Assembly: GCF_900156475.1 (NCBI RefSeq)
Contig: NZ_FTNR01000007.1
Location: 124,001-188,000, forward strand
DNA length: 64,000 bases
Source: Natronorubrum thiooxidans
Lineage (GTDB): Archaea > Halobacteriota > Halobacteria > Halobacteriales > Natrialbaceae
Direction: 5' to 3'
Below, in pieces: positions 34,686 through 43,757 of this stretch. The position numbers and the translations under genes are program-made. The notes under the pieces are model-generated. The model ran no database searches, had not been told where the DNA came from, and was given only the letters and a program-made list of their open reading frames with translations. Position 1 is the stretch's first letter. Each line of letters begins with the position of its first letter.

Positions 34686-34718
34686 CTGAACGAGGTGGAG
34701 CAACGGAGCAATAGATAG
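34686..34718 (+). repeat. candidate attachment core, copy e
   Basis: Reads LNEVEQRSNR and a stop; the most diverged copy (22 of 33 bases to copy a). The codons before it read DFSY, as in copy b. Confidence 0.55.
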
Positions 34719-34880
34719 CACGACGTACGATTGCTTCGATTGCACTCACTCACTACTCACCGATGGTGGTGCTGGCTCCCAGAGATCTCGCTCTTGAAGT
34801 TGCAACAGGAGTTGCGAAACGACGCTCAACAACGGGAGTTCGAGCAGTGGACCACCGATCCAACCGACGAAGACGAGTAG
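34719..34880 (+). pseudogene. open frame of unknown origin between copy e and tnpB, without a good start
   Basis: In the same frame as copy e the sequence stays open to a stop at 34878, ending LLKLQQELRNDAQQREFEQW and a short acidic tail. No ATG exists; TTG at 34740 is possible. It stops 3 nt before the TnpB ATG. It may be the C-terminus of a gene cut at the repeat or a small companion of the insertion sequence. Confidence 0.35.
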
Positions 34881-34883
34881 ACC

Positions 34884-36170
34884 ATGCGCTACAACTACAG
34901 GTATCGGCTCAATCCAACCGACGAACTCCACGAACGGTTAGCGTGGACCGTCGACACCTGCCGACAGGTCTACAACCACTTCCTGCACCGACTCAACCGA
35001 GAGGACGGCACAACCGCCTACTCCGAGCAGTCGGTCCTTCCCGACCTCAAACGCGAGTGGACCGAGTTGAAGCAAGTCCATTCGAAGGTATTGCAGAAGG
35101 TCGTACAGCGACTATATGACAACCTCTCAACACTGAAAGGCCGGAAGGACAATGGCTACTGCGTCGGCGAACTCAAGTGGAAAGGCCCGCAAGAATACCG
35201 CTCGATCAAGTACAGTCAAACCGGCTTCGAACTCAAAAACACGAGTGGCCGTACTGTGCTTTCTCTTTCCAAAATCGGTGATATTCCGCTGGTCTACCAC
35301 CGCGACGTTCCCGATGACGCTACGATCAAAGAGGTCGTCGTCAAGTAAGAACCGACCGGCGAGTGGTTTGCCGTCCTTGGAATCGAAACCGAGGACGAAG
35401 CACCAGAGAAATCCAAGACACTCGAGGATTGTGTCGGGATCGACGTGGGCATTCTGAAGTACGCTCACGACACCGACGGCACCGCTGTCGAACGTCCCGA
35501 CTTGTCCGACGAACGCAAACGGTTGGAACGCGAGCAACGCAAACTCTCGCGGAAAGAACACGGATCGGCGAACTACCGCAAGCAACAGCGAGTCGTCGCC
35601 AAACGTCACGCCGACCTGCAACGGAAGCGCCAAGACTTCCTTCACAAACTCTCGAACCACTACGCTCGAGAGTACGACCTCGTTGCAGTCGAAGACCTCG
35701 ACGCGAAGGGGCTGATGGAACTCCCGTCGAACAGCCGCAACCGTGCCGGAGCAGCGTGGGGAACGTTCCTCCGAATGCTCGAGTACAAGTGCGAACGCGA
35801 AGGCACGCACTTCGTGGCCGTCGATCCGGCCGGGACGACCAAAGAGTGCGCGGCCTGCGGTACCGAGTCAGACAAGCCATTGAGGGTCCGCGAACATTCT
35901 TGTCCTTCCTGTGGTTTCACCGCCGACAGGGACTGGAACGCGGCCTACAACATCTTGGTGCGTGGACTAAAGCAAGTAGAGACGGGCAGTCCCGAATCAA
36001 CGTTCCCAGAATCGAAAGATTCTGATGGGCTGCGAAAATCGGCAGACGATTTTCGAACGCCTGCGGAGACTGCGCTCCCTACGGGAACCGATTCGGTTCC
36101 TGCAAAGCGCGTCGTGGAAACAGGAAGCCCCACCCTCAAGGAGCGAGCGGCGCAAGCCGTGAGCGAGTAG
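34884..36170 (+). pseudogene. tnpB: IS1341-type TnpB (RuvC-like RNA-guided nuclease) with one nonsense codon
   Basis: The frame 34884-36170 encodes about 428 residues with a single in-frame TAA at 35346-35348; reading continues in the same frame on both sides (VVVK, stop, EPTGEWFAVLGIE). Where a Gln codon is expected, caa to taa explains it. The N-terminal helical region starts MRYNYRYRLNPTDELHERL; RuvC residues are D in CVGIDVGILK, E in LVAVEDLDAKG and D in DRDWNAAYN; the zinc finger is CAACG and CPSCG. No TnpA is nearby. TnpB proteins are guided by RNA from the element's right end. As it stands only a truncated N-terminal half or a readthrough product would be made. Confidence 0.88.
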
Positions 36171-36177
36171 GGTGGAG
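36128..36177 (+). repeat. right-end hairpin of the TnpB element (candidate guide-RNA/IS end)
   Basis: CCACCCT at 36130-36136 pairs with AGGGTGG at 36169-36175, and an inner CGGC-GCAA-GCCG stem lies between. The structure spans the last codons of tnpB and its stop, the place where the guide RNA and right end of such elements usually lie. Confidence 0.5.
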
Positions 36178-36359
36178 AGGAAGTCACAGACGGGTCGTTC
36201 CGTAGTCTAACGCACGATCGGTTTCATCGCCATCGAGAGACATAGCACAGTATGCACGTGTAGAAATCGCGGCGAGGGTCCGTTCGTACACACTCGAGAG
36301 GGGATCAAGATGCCACGACAAACCGTCGTGAAACGGGATCTACCGAAAACGATCTGCCG

Positions 36360-37661
36360 TTAGTCGTCGCTCAGGGCCACTTGTGGCTCGTCGCTCCACG
36401 ATCCGCTCGAGAAATCAACGCCGCCGTTCCAGTGGCCGACGAGCGTTGCGACAGCCAGATCACCGGCGACGTTCGTCATCGTTCGCAACCGATCAAGGAG
36501 CGGATCAATTCCTGCGATAAAGCCGACGACCGCGACCGGGAGGCCAACCTGTGTGAGAACGAGGGTCATCAAAACCAGTCCCGCACTCGGAACGCCCGCG
36601 GTCCCGATCCCTGCAAGGACGGCGATTGCGACGATGGAAATCTGCTCGGTAAGTGTCAGAGAAACATCAACAATATTCGCAGCGAAGATGGCGACGATTC
36701 CGAGGTACATGCCCGTTCCATCCATATTGATCGTCGCGCCGAGCGGGAGTGAGAAACTGTAGATGGCTTCGTTGACGTGGAGGTTCTCGTCAGCATTCGA
36801 CATCGAAACCGGTAACGTCGCACTTGATGAGCTGATCCCCAGTGCTGTTACCAGCGCATCCTTGATTCCGACGAGGAATGCGATGGGCGACTGCTGGGTC
36901 AAGATGAGAATCATCACACCGAGATAGACAACGGTGACGTGAATCGTGACGCCGAGTACTAGCGTCAGTGCCAGCATCGCGAAGGTGCCGAACACGTCGA
37001 CGCCGGCTTCGGCGAACGCAACGGCCATGAGCGCGAAGATACCGATCACGCCGTACTCCATAATACCCCACACGACCTTGAACAGTGCCTCAGAGCCGGC
37101 ATCAGCCAACTTGAAGAACGTCTCGACACCGTCCTGAACATCCCTGTCGTCGGTGCGTTCGCGAAGGACGACGAGTGCGAGGCCAAAGACGATCACGAAG
37201 AAAATCATCGCCAAAATGTCGCCGGATGCCATCGCGTCGACGGGGTTTTCCGGAACGATTCCGAGCAATACCTCCATGAATCTCGGGGCATCCTCAGCAT
37301 CGAACTCTGCATCCGTTAGCGTCATCCCCGTTCCCGGCTCGAGGATATTTGCAACAGTCAGGCCGATCGTAACCGCGATCACGGAGGTGATCGCATAGAG
37401 CGCCACGACCTGACCGCCAATCTTACCGAGTGACGTGGGTGAGAGTTGCCTGATTCCCATCAACAGCGTGAAGATGATGATCGGAACAACGATCATGCTC
37501 AGCAATCGAACGAACAGATCGCCAAGCGGTTCGAGCACGGTCACGGGTTCGCCGACGGTGAGGCCGACTATCGACCCGAGGACGAAGGCCACACCGATCC
37601 GATAGACGATGGGAACCGATCGGTATCGACTCCAGCCGTTTTGTATGGGTGTTGTTACCAT
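36360..37661 (-). CDS. dicarboxylate/amino acid:cation symporter (DAACS family)
   Basis: 433 residues with about eight membrane segments and two re-entrant loops. ALGISSSSATLPVSMSNADENL (serine-rich hairpin 1, near 280) and INMDGTGMYLGIVAIFAAN (NMDGT motif, near 320) are the substrate and sodium sites of GltP/GltPh-type transporters. It imports glutamate, aspartate or C4-dicarboxylates with sodium or protons. It stands alone and marks the return to ordinary chromosome right of the TnpB element. Confidence 0.93.
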   Translation of the reverse strand: MVTTPIQNGWSRYRSVPIVYRIGVAFVLGSIVGLTVGEPVTVLEPLGDLFVRLLSMIVVPIIIFTLLMGIRQLSPTSLGKIGGQVVALYAITSVIAVTIGLTVANILEPGTGMTLTDAEFDAEDAPRFMEVLLGIVPENPVDAMASGDILAMIFFVIVFGLALVVLRERTDDRDVQDGVETFFKLADAGSEALFKVVWGIMEYGVIGIFALMAVAFAEAGVDVFGTFAMLALTLVLGVTIHVTVVYLGVMILILTQQSPIAFLVGIKDALVTALGISSSSATLPVSMSNADENLHVNEAIYSFSLPLGATINMDGTGMYLGIVAIFAANIVDVSLTLTEQISIVAIAVLAGIGTAGVPSAGLVLMTLVLTQVGLPVAVVGFIAGIDPLLDRLRTMTNVAGDLAVATLVGHWNGGVDFSSGSWSDEPQVALSDD

Positions 37662-37820
37662 TCCACATTAACTTTTCATCCCAGCGTGTGAAACAGTTCA
37701 CCACGCACAATCCAGCCGTATACACCAGTGAGCATAGTAACAACTGAAACGGGTTCCGCACCGATCGCACAGCCGTCGCGCGATCAGGTGTGCACTGATT
37801 TTCTGTGGCTACTATAGCGT

Positions 37821-39281
37821 TCAGTCAATCTCCACTCGAGAGCGCTCGTTCCACCGCGGTCCGGCCCGACTCGAGAGCACGTACCCAACCCCACCGAACC
37901 CGAGCCCGGAAAGAGCAAGAACGAGCGCAACCGTCGTCGACGGCGGCACGACGACGAAGCCGGCGACCAGCGTCGGCACGAGCGCGACGGCGACGCCGAC
38001 GGTAAAGAGCGTAAAGCGGACGGCGTCGAAGAGGAACTCGTTGGGATCGAAGCCGGCTATATAGACGGTCAGGCCGTAGTAATAGAGTGCATAGCCTGCC
38101 AGCAAGAACGCACCGACAACAGTGTCGACAGCCGTCGCCTCGAACCAGCAAATTGCCCCCAGATACGGCACAGCAACGGTGGGTGCACCGACGAGGACGA
38201 ACGCGATCCGTTTCGCCCGGAAGACGTCCGCAACCGAGACCGGGTAGACGAGATAGGCCTCGAGCGAGTCGAACTGGGTCAGCCAGTTGTACGTGGTGAA
38301 GGCGGTCAAGCCGAGGACGCCGCCGAAGAAGATCCCGGGCGCGGGTGCGATACCGGTGATCGTCTCGACCAGGTCGACGAGTGCGGCCACGAGTGCAAGC
38401 AAGATGGCAGCCGAGACGAACGGCTTCCAGATGCCGCCGGACGAGCGCGCCAGATCGAGCAGTGTCTTCGAGACGAGCGCACTTGTCGATGTCTCGAGTG
38501 GCACCACATCGCTAAGCTGGGCGAATCGGTCGCCGGTCGTTCGCGAGGGCCGTCCATACGTGGGATCGTACACTGCAAGCGACGTTGTGCCGACGAGGAT
38601 GCTTCCAACAGCCAGTCCACCTGCACTGACCATCGAGCCGTCGATCGGCACGAACAGGAACCGGATCGCTCGAGTAGCGTCCATCGCCCACAGGCCACCA
38701 GCACCGAGAACGACCGCACCAACGAGCGCCCATGCTGGCACCCCGCGAGTCCGCGACGCAATCAGTGCGACGGTCAGGGCCATTCCGGCGACGAACGAAA
38801 GCGACAGCGAGAGCCAAAGCGCGCCCACGGCAATCGGCGTCGTCGCCGAAAGCCCGACCAGAACCGCATTACTGGCCGCCATCGGCAACACGAACGCGAC
38901 TGTATAGAACAGGGCATCTTTCAGCAAGAACAGTCCCAGCAGCCGTCGCCGAGACAGCGGCAGCGTCGTCGGCGTCGAGAGGACGAGCGAGAGTCGACCG
39001 AACACGTTCTCGAGCATATCAGAGCCAGCGAAACCGGCAGTCCCGCTGTAGAGACCAAAGCCGAGTGCGAGAACGTGTAAGCCGGTGACGATCGTCCCCT
39101 CGGCGGTGCCAGTCTCGCGGAGCGCGACCGTCGCACCGACGGCGAGGGTTGCGATCACGACCGGAAAGAGCGCGAATCGCCACCCTCCGAACAGACGTGT
39201 GTGGAGCCGCCACTCCTCACGAAAGAGCACGGCGAACAGTCGCCACGTCGTCGCTCCCTGCCGTGTGGACGGTCCGTTCAT
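37821..39281 (-). CDS. ABC transporter permease
   Basis: 486 residues with ten or more hydrophobic segments and no known soluble domain. It starts MNGPSTRQGATTWRLFAVLF and its first helix is LFPVVIATLAVGATVAL. Its start overlaps the ATPase stop by 4 nt, so the two form one transporter. The overall layout is that of ABC-2-like export permeases of unknown substrate in haloarchaea. Confidence 0.82.
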   Translation of the reverse strand: MNGPSTRQGATTWRLFAVLFREEWRLHTRLFGGWRFALFPVVIATLAVGATVALRETGTAEGTIVTGLHVLALGFGLYSGTAGFAGSDMLENVFGRLSLVLSTPTTLPLSRRRLLGLFLLKDALFYTVAFVLPMAASNAVLVGLSATTPIAVGALWLSLSLSFVAGMALTVALIASRTRGVPAWALVGAVVLGAGGLWAMDATRAIRFLFVPIDGSMVSAGGLAVGSILVGTTSLAVYDPTYGRPSRTTGDRFAQLSDVVPLETSTSALVSKTLLDLARSSGGIWKPFVSAAILLALVAALVDLVETITGIAPAPGIFFGGVLGLTAFTTYNWLTQFDSLEAYLVYPVSVADVFRAKRIAFVLVGAPTVAVPYLGAICWFEATAVDTVVGAFLLAGYALYYYGLTVYIAGFDPNEFLFDAVRFTLFTVGVAVALVPTLVAGFVVVPPSTTVALVLALSGLGFGGVGYVLSSRAGPRWNERSRVEID

Positions 39282-40084
39282 TGTTCCGACCCAAGCTGCT
39301 CGAGCGACGGCGCATCGCGAACGTCCGTCTCGTTGACGTGCTCGAGGAAGACCTCGAGCAACGGTTCGTCGTCGTCGGCTCCCGTAGCCGACGCTTGACT
39401 GTTTGCCGAACGTGGCACCGTTTGACTCTCGAGTGACCGCTCGGTCACGAGGTCGCCGTTGGCGACGATGCCGACGCGCGTACAGATCTCTTCGGCGACG
39501 TCGATATTGTGCGTCGAGACGAACACGGCGTTGTCGCCGGCCGCATAGGAGACGAGGAACTGCTTGACTTGCTCCTGGACGAGCGGGTCGAGGTTCGCCA
39601 GCGGCTCGTCGATCACGACGACGTCGGGTTCGTGCAGGAACGCCTGGGTGAGCATCACCTTCTGTTGTTGCCCCCGTGAGAGATCAGTGTGGAGCGTATC
39701 GAGTTTGCGCTCGAACCCGAGTCGGGTCGCCCAGCGATCCGTTCGCTCGGCGACGGTGTCGGGCTCGAGGTTGCGAACGCTGCCAACGAACTCGAGGTAC
39801 TCCCGTGGCGTCAGAAAGCTCGGTGGCGATCCCTGCTCGGGCAGGATACCGACGCGACGTCGCGTCTCGAGTGGGTCGGCGATGGGATCGGTCCCGAGCA
39901 CGCGCACCGTTCCCGAATCCGGCCGAATCTGTCCCGTCAGGACACGAATCGTCGTCGTTTTGCCCGCCCCGTTCGGGCCGAGAAAGCCGTACACCTCGCC
40001 CCGTTCGACGCCGAAACTCAATCCATCGACTGCCCGAACGTCACCGTAGGACTTTGCCAGTCCATCGACCTGAATTACACCCAT
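39278..40084 (-). CDS. ABC transporter ATP-binding protein
   Basis: 268 residues from the ATG at 40084 (MGVIQVDGLAKSYGDVRAVD). Walker A is GFLGPNGAGKTTTIRVL, the signature motif DLSRGQQQKVMLTQAF, Walker B VVVIDEPLANLDPLVQEQ and the H-loop VFVSTHNIDVAEEIC. It powers the export permease with which it overlaps. The C-terminus extends into a Ser/Asp-rich tail. Substrate unknown. Confidence 0.92.
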   Translation of the reverse strand: MGVIQVDGLAKSYGDVRAVDGLSFGVERGEVYGFLGPNGAGKTTTIRVLTGQIRPDSGTVRVLGTDPIADPLETRRRVGILPEQGSPPSFLTPREYLEFVGSVRNLEPDTVAERTDRWATRLGFERKLDTLHTDLSRGQQQKVMLTQAFLHEPDVVVIDEPLANLDPLVQEQVKQFLVSYAAGDNAVFVSTHNIDVAEEICTRVGIVANGDLVTERSLESQTVPRSANSQASATGADDDEPLLEVFLEHVNETDVRDAPSLEQLGSEQ

Positions 40085-40260
40085 TGGCTGTCCGATCGTT
40101 CGTAACAGCTGATGATTATACTGTCGGCTGGAATAGGACACTGGGAGCGGTAGCCGACTGGTTCGTACGGTCTGCTATCCCGATGTCCCGGTGCACTCGA
40201 AGGGCGGGTCGCGGGTGCACTGATACTGGCTACTGTCCGACAGTATGACAGCAGTCCGTC

Positions 40261-40950
40261 TCAGAACTCCGTCCCGCGTCGTGCCCGCTGGCCGTCGTCG
40301 ATCGGATGTTTCACCTTTCGGACGTTCGTGATCAAATCAGCTCGCTCCTCGAGATAGGTCGGCTCGACGTGGCTGCCCGAGAGGACGAGTTCGAGTTCAT
40401 CCGGCTTTGCGTCGATCAGTTCGTGGACATCGTCCTCGCTGAGTAGCCCACGATCCACAGCGTAGAGCACCTCGTCGAGAATGAGCATGTGCATCCCGTC
40501 TTCCGGCGGCGCACCGAGGTCGATGGGGGCATCGAGATCGGCTTCTGTAGCCGACTCGAGCAATTCGTGGGCGCGCTCGAGACCCGCCTGTGCTTCCACT
40601 TCATGATCGGCCTCGTCACTGCCGTCTGCCATGCCGTGCCAGCCGTAGTGGCCGAGGTTCTCGTAGCTGAGTCCCGGGAGGGCCGCGATTGCATTGTACT
40701 CGCCACGGACCGCCTCGACGCTCGAGGCACCGCCTTTCATGAACTGGAGCATGTGAACGCGGTAGCCATGGCCAGCAGCGCGCAGTCCCATCCCGAGTGT
40801 GGCCGTCGTCTTCCCTTTCCCGTCGCCCCACCAGACCTGAACGAGCCCGAACTCCTCGGGCGCGGACGGCTCGATCCGCTCGGCCTCCGGCGTTCGCCCC
40901 TGTCCCGGTGTGTTTTCGATCCCCGATTCGGATAGTTGATCGTCGCTCAT
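40261..40950 (-). CDS. cob(I)yrinic acid a,c-diamide adenosyltransferase (CobA/CobO type)
   Basis: 229 residues from the ATG at 40950 (MSDDQLSESGIENTP); an upstream in-frame start at 41097 would overlap the divergent regulator's 5' end. The P-loop is WWGDGKGKTTATLGMGLRAAG near residue 41, followed by VHMLQFMKGG and LILDEVLYAVDRGLL. It attaches the 5'-deoxyadenosyl group to corrinoids, the last activation step for the adenosylcobalamin used by methylmalonyl-CoA mutase (14307/16665). Confidence 0.92.
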   Translation of the reverse strand: MSDDQLSESGIENTPGQGRTPEAERIEPSAPEEFGLVQVWWGDGKGKTTATLGMGLRAAGHGYRVHMLQFMKGGASSVEAVRGEYNAIAALPGLSYENLGHYGWHGMADGSDEADHEVEAQAGLERAHELLESATEADLDAPIDLGAPPEDGMHMLILDEVLYAVDRGLLSEDDVHELIDAKPDELELVLSGSHVEPTYLEERADLITNVRKVKHPIDDGQRARRGTEF

Positions 40951-41078
40951 ACGCAGGCTGTCGGCCCGACCGTACATGTAAGTAGCTCCATCAGTTGAGG
41001 AATCGTCAGCTCCGCGGCCGACTGGACTGGGAGGACCAAATACGTCTTTAGGCTCCGCTCCTAACATGTCTGCACCCG

Positions 41079-41444
41079 ATGCCACTCGAGTTCTCATCGT
41101 CCGGCGATACGCCCGACCTCGAGCGCGTCATTGGCGCGCTGGACGATGCCGACTGCCGGGAGATTATCTCGGTGCTCGAAGAGCCAAAGACGGTCTCTGA
41201 TATCGCAGACGAGACCGACCTTCCGCTCTCGACGACCTATCGAAAACTCGGCCTGCTGACCGAGGCCGAACTGGTCGACGAAACGATCGGCGTTCGACAG
41301 GGTCGCCATCACAAATCCCGGTACGTTGCGACCTTCGATCGGATCGCGATCAGCTTCGACGACGACTGTCAATTGGGGATCAGTATCGACTGTTCGAACG
41401 ACAAGTCACTTGGGATCTGGTCGAACGCCACACAAAAGTTTTGA
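41079..41444 (+). CDS. winged-helix (ArsR-like) transcriptional regulator
   Basis: 121 residues. The helix-turn-helix is REIISVLEEPKTVSDIADET and DLPLSTTYRKLGLLTEAELV, around residues 28-70. The C-terminal strands (RIAISFDDDCQLGISIDC) form a small sensor-like domain. A CTTTAGG box about 29 nt before the ATG supports a leaderless start. It is divergent from the adenosyltransferase. Confidence 0.83.
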   Translation: MPLEFSSSGDTPDLERVIGALDDADCREIISVLEEPKTVSDIADETDLPLSTTYRKLGLLTEAELVDETIGVRQGRHHKSRYVATFDRIAISFDDDCQLGISIDCSNDKSLGIWSNATQKF

Positions 41445-41462
41445 AAGCCAGTCAGTTGGTCA

Positions 41463-42599
41463 CTACGTGTCCGACTCGGATTCGGTCCCGGGCTCGGCCC
41501 CAGAGTCGAGATCCGTTGTTGACGAGGCCGATCCCATGCCGATATCCTGGCCTTCCTTGATCGCCTGGGCTTCCTGTTCCATTGCCTCGATATCCATCTC
41601 GGTACTCTCGATCTCGCCGATGATCTCTGCGATATCATCCAGCCCGATCAGTTCACGCGTCTCCGCATCGAACTCGAGGCTCTCGAGTTGCTGGCCGTCT
41701 ACTTTGACGTCGCTTCCGGAGAGGTGTTTGCCGTACCGGCCGACCATCGAGGACAGCTCCTGTGGCAGGACGAACGTCGTGGACTCACTCTGGCCGATCT
41801 CGGCAAGTGTCTCCATTCCCTTGTCGATAACCGCTCGCTCACCCATCGATTCGGCCGAGCGGGCGCGCAGAACCGTCGAAATCGCATCACCTTGTGCCTC
41901 GAGGATCTCGCTTTGTTTCTCACCCTGTGCGCGGATGATGTTCGACTGCTTGTCCCCCTCCGCTTTCTCGATGGCGCTACGGCGTTCCCCCTGTGCCTCG
42001 AGAATCATCGCCCGACGTCGCCGTTCGGCGGAGGTCTGTTGCTCCATCGCCCCCTTGACGCCCTGGGACGGCGTCACCTCACGAACCTCGACGCTCTCGA
42101 CGCGAATGCCCCATTCGTCTGTGGGTTCGTCGAGTTCGGTTCGAATGCGCTCGTTGATCATCTCGCGTCTGCTGAGCGTATCGTCGAGTTCCATGTCTCC
42201 GATGACGGCACGCAGGGTCGTCTGAGCGAGATTCGAGACCGCGAGTTCGTAATCCTCGACCTCGAGGAACGCCCGTTTGGCGTCCATAACCCTGATATAG
42301 ACGACAGCGTCGGCCGTCACTGGCGAGTTGTCCCGCGTGATCGCCTCTTGGCTCGGGACGTCGATCGTCTGGGTCCGCATATCGAACGTGTAAACCCGTG
42401 AGACGAACGGGGGAACGATGTTTAGTCCCGGTTCAAGCAGTTTGCGATACTCACCGAAGACGGTCAGTGCGCCCTTGTTGTAAGCGTCGACGATCTCGAC
42501 TAACTGCCAGACAGTGATCGCGACGACCACGAGGACGACCGCGCCGACGGTCAGCAGTGGGTCACCGACCTGCAAGGGTTCGAGTGCCAGTATGTCCAT
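41463..42599 (-). CDS. SPFH/Band 7 (stomatin-like) membrane protein
   Basis: 378 residues from the ATG at 42599 (MDILALEPLQVGDPLLTV). One N-terminal membrane segment at about 18-38 is followed by the Band 7 domain (VFGEYRKLLEPGLNIVPPF, TRDNSPVTADAVVYIRV), a long coiled coil rich in Glu/Arg/Gln (about 195-280, AMILEAQGERRSAIEKAEGD) and an acidic tail. These proteins form large ring scaffolds at the membrane and regulate proteases and channels. No NfeD partner is seen next to it. Confidence 0.88.
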   Translation of the reverse strand: MDILALEPLQVGDPLLTVGAVVLVVVAITVWQLVEIVDAYNKGALTVFGEYRKLLEPGLNIVPPFVSRVYTFDMRTQTIDVPSQEAITRDNSPVTADAVVYIRVMDAKRAFLEVEDYELAVSNLAQTTLRAVIGDMELDDTLSRREMINERIRTELDEPTDEWGIRVESVEVREVTPSQGVKGAMEQQTSAERRRRAMILEAQGERRSAIEKAEGDKQSNIIRAQGEKQSEILEAQGDAISTVLRARSAESMGERAVIDKGMETLAEIGQSESTTFVLPQELSSMVGRYGKHLSGSDVKVDGQQLESLEFDAETRELIGLDDIAEIIGEIESTEMDIEAMEQEAQAIKEGQDIGMGSASSTTDLDSGAEPGTESESDT

Positions 42600-43112
42600 C
42601 AGAGAATGTAAGGACGCCGACGGGATAACGCTTGGCATCAGTGAGCAATTTTCATACCTACCGGTCGGAGAACAATCGTGTCGTCGTTATAAGCGAGGTG
42701 ACCGTCGCTCGGCGATTATATCGGTTTCGTGCTGACTCGAGGTATCGAGAGCACGTATCAGGACAAAAGCTAAGAATCGCATGATGAGCTGGGACTGACG
42801 TCCCTATCGTGTTGCCGTTGGCGGGATCCACAGAGGGACGATCTCACAGGCTGAAGTGATTATCTTCCGGATGGGGTTGTTGTGTTGGTGTTCGTTATCA
42901 GCACCACCTCACTCACAGTTAGCAGACGTCCAATAATAAACTTTGTTGATTAGGCAGTATCTATCTATTCAAGCTATAGATGGCTTTTTGTGATTATATT
43001 TGCCGAGAATGAGTAGATAATACAGTTCGAAGCGAGTCCGTAGCTGATTTGTACTCGGTTGTTATCCTAAGCGAAATCGGCTGTCAAATCTCTTGGTCCA
43101 TCGACAAGCGGA
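42600..43112. other. 513-bp intergenic stretch
   Basis: No gene is supported. The right half is AT-rich (42930-43020) and has a hairpin ATCTAT-TCAAGCT-ATAGAT at 42963-42981 followed by GGCTTTTTG, which resembles a plus-strand terminator but follows no plus-strand gene. Confidence 0.4.
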
Positions 43113-43631
43113 TCATCGCTTCGACCTCATCTCACGAACTTTCTCGACTTTCGGCGCTGCGTGCATCGAGCAGTAGGCGTCGTTCGGGTTCTTTTCGAAG
43201 TAGTTCTGATGGTGTTCTTCCGCCTCGTAGAACGTCTCGAGCGGTTCGATTTCGGTGACGATCCCCTCGTACAGTCCCTCCGCCTCGAGGTCCTCGACGA
43301 ACGACTCGGCGGACTCGAGTTGGTCGTCGCTGTGAGCGTAGATCGCCGACCGGTACTGGGAGCCGATATCGGGCCCCTCGCGGTCTTTCGTGGTCGGGTC
43401 GTGGATCGTAAAGAAGACCTCGAGCAACTCCTCGTAGGTGACCGTCTCGGGATCGTACTCGAGTTGGACGACCTCGGCGTGGCCGGTCCGACCCGAACAG
43501 ACTGCCTTGTAGCTCGGATCGTCGGTATGCCCACCCGCGTAGCCCGACGTGGCGGATTCGACACCGTCGAGTTCCTCGAACGCCGCTTCGACACACCAGA
43601 AACAGCCGCCACCAAGTGTTGCACGTTCCAT
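43113..43631 (-). CDS. msrA: peptide-methionine (S)-S-oxide reductase
   Basis: 172 residues. The active-site motif is GGCFWCVEAAFEELDGVESA at about residues 8-27 with the catalytic Cys in GCFWC, then SGYAGGHTDDPSYKAVCSGR and the acidic GSQYRSAIY near 90. The C-terminus has another Cys in YCSMHAAPKVEKV, which may be the resolving Cys. It repairs oxidised methionine with thioredoxin. It is divergent from the crotonase gene. Confidence 0.95.
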   Translation of the reverse strand: MERATLGGGCFWCVEAAFEELDGVESATSGYAGGHTDDPSYKAVCSGRTGHAEVVQLEYDPETVTYEELLEVFFTIHDPTTKDREGPDIGSQYRSAIYAHSDDQLESAESFVEDLEAEGLYEGIVTEIEPLETFYEAEEHHQNYFEKNPNDAYCSMHAAPKVEKVREMRSKR

Positions 43632-43757
43632 ACCGACGTTCGGTGGCGCTCGAGGAAAGATGTGACGGCTGTCTACAGGCCCGATGTGACGGCCACGTGC
43701 ACACCCGTTTCTGCCTCGGTGACAAGGAATTTTACGGTGGCCGAGAAACCCGGCTGT

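Larger units (their letters stand above)
23972..34718. mobile_element. composite genomic island at the chorismate mutase 3' end
   Basis: The island begins at the chorismate mutase stop and is divided by further copies of the 33-nt 3' end at 28689, 29833, 33599 and 34686. The segments hold cargo and regulators plus MazEF-, RelBE- and VapBC-type loci. DNA is visibly more AT-rich than the flanks, several genes are broken (an antitoxin without a start, a PIN toxin without its first Asp), and a TnpB insertion adjoins the right side. No integrase gene is seen. The repeats and gene content are observed; that the region was built by successive integrations is inferred. Confidence 0.6.

Noticed and set aside
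42963-42990. Hairpin followed by GGCTTTTTG as a terminator
   Set aside because: The neighbouring genes are on the minus strand, so a plus-strand terminator has nothing to end; the stem is only six pairs.
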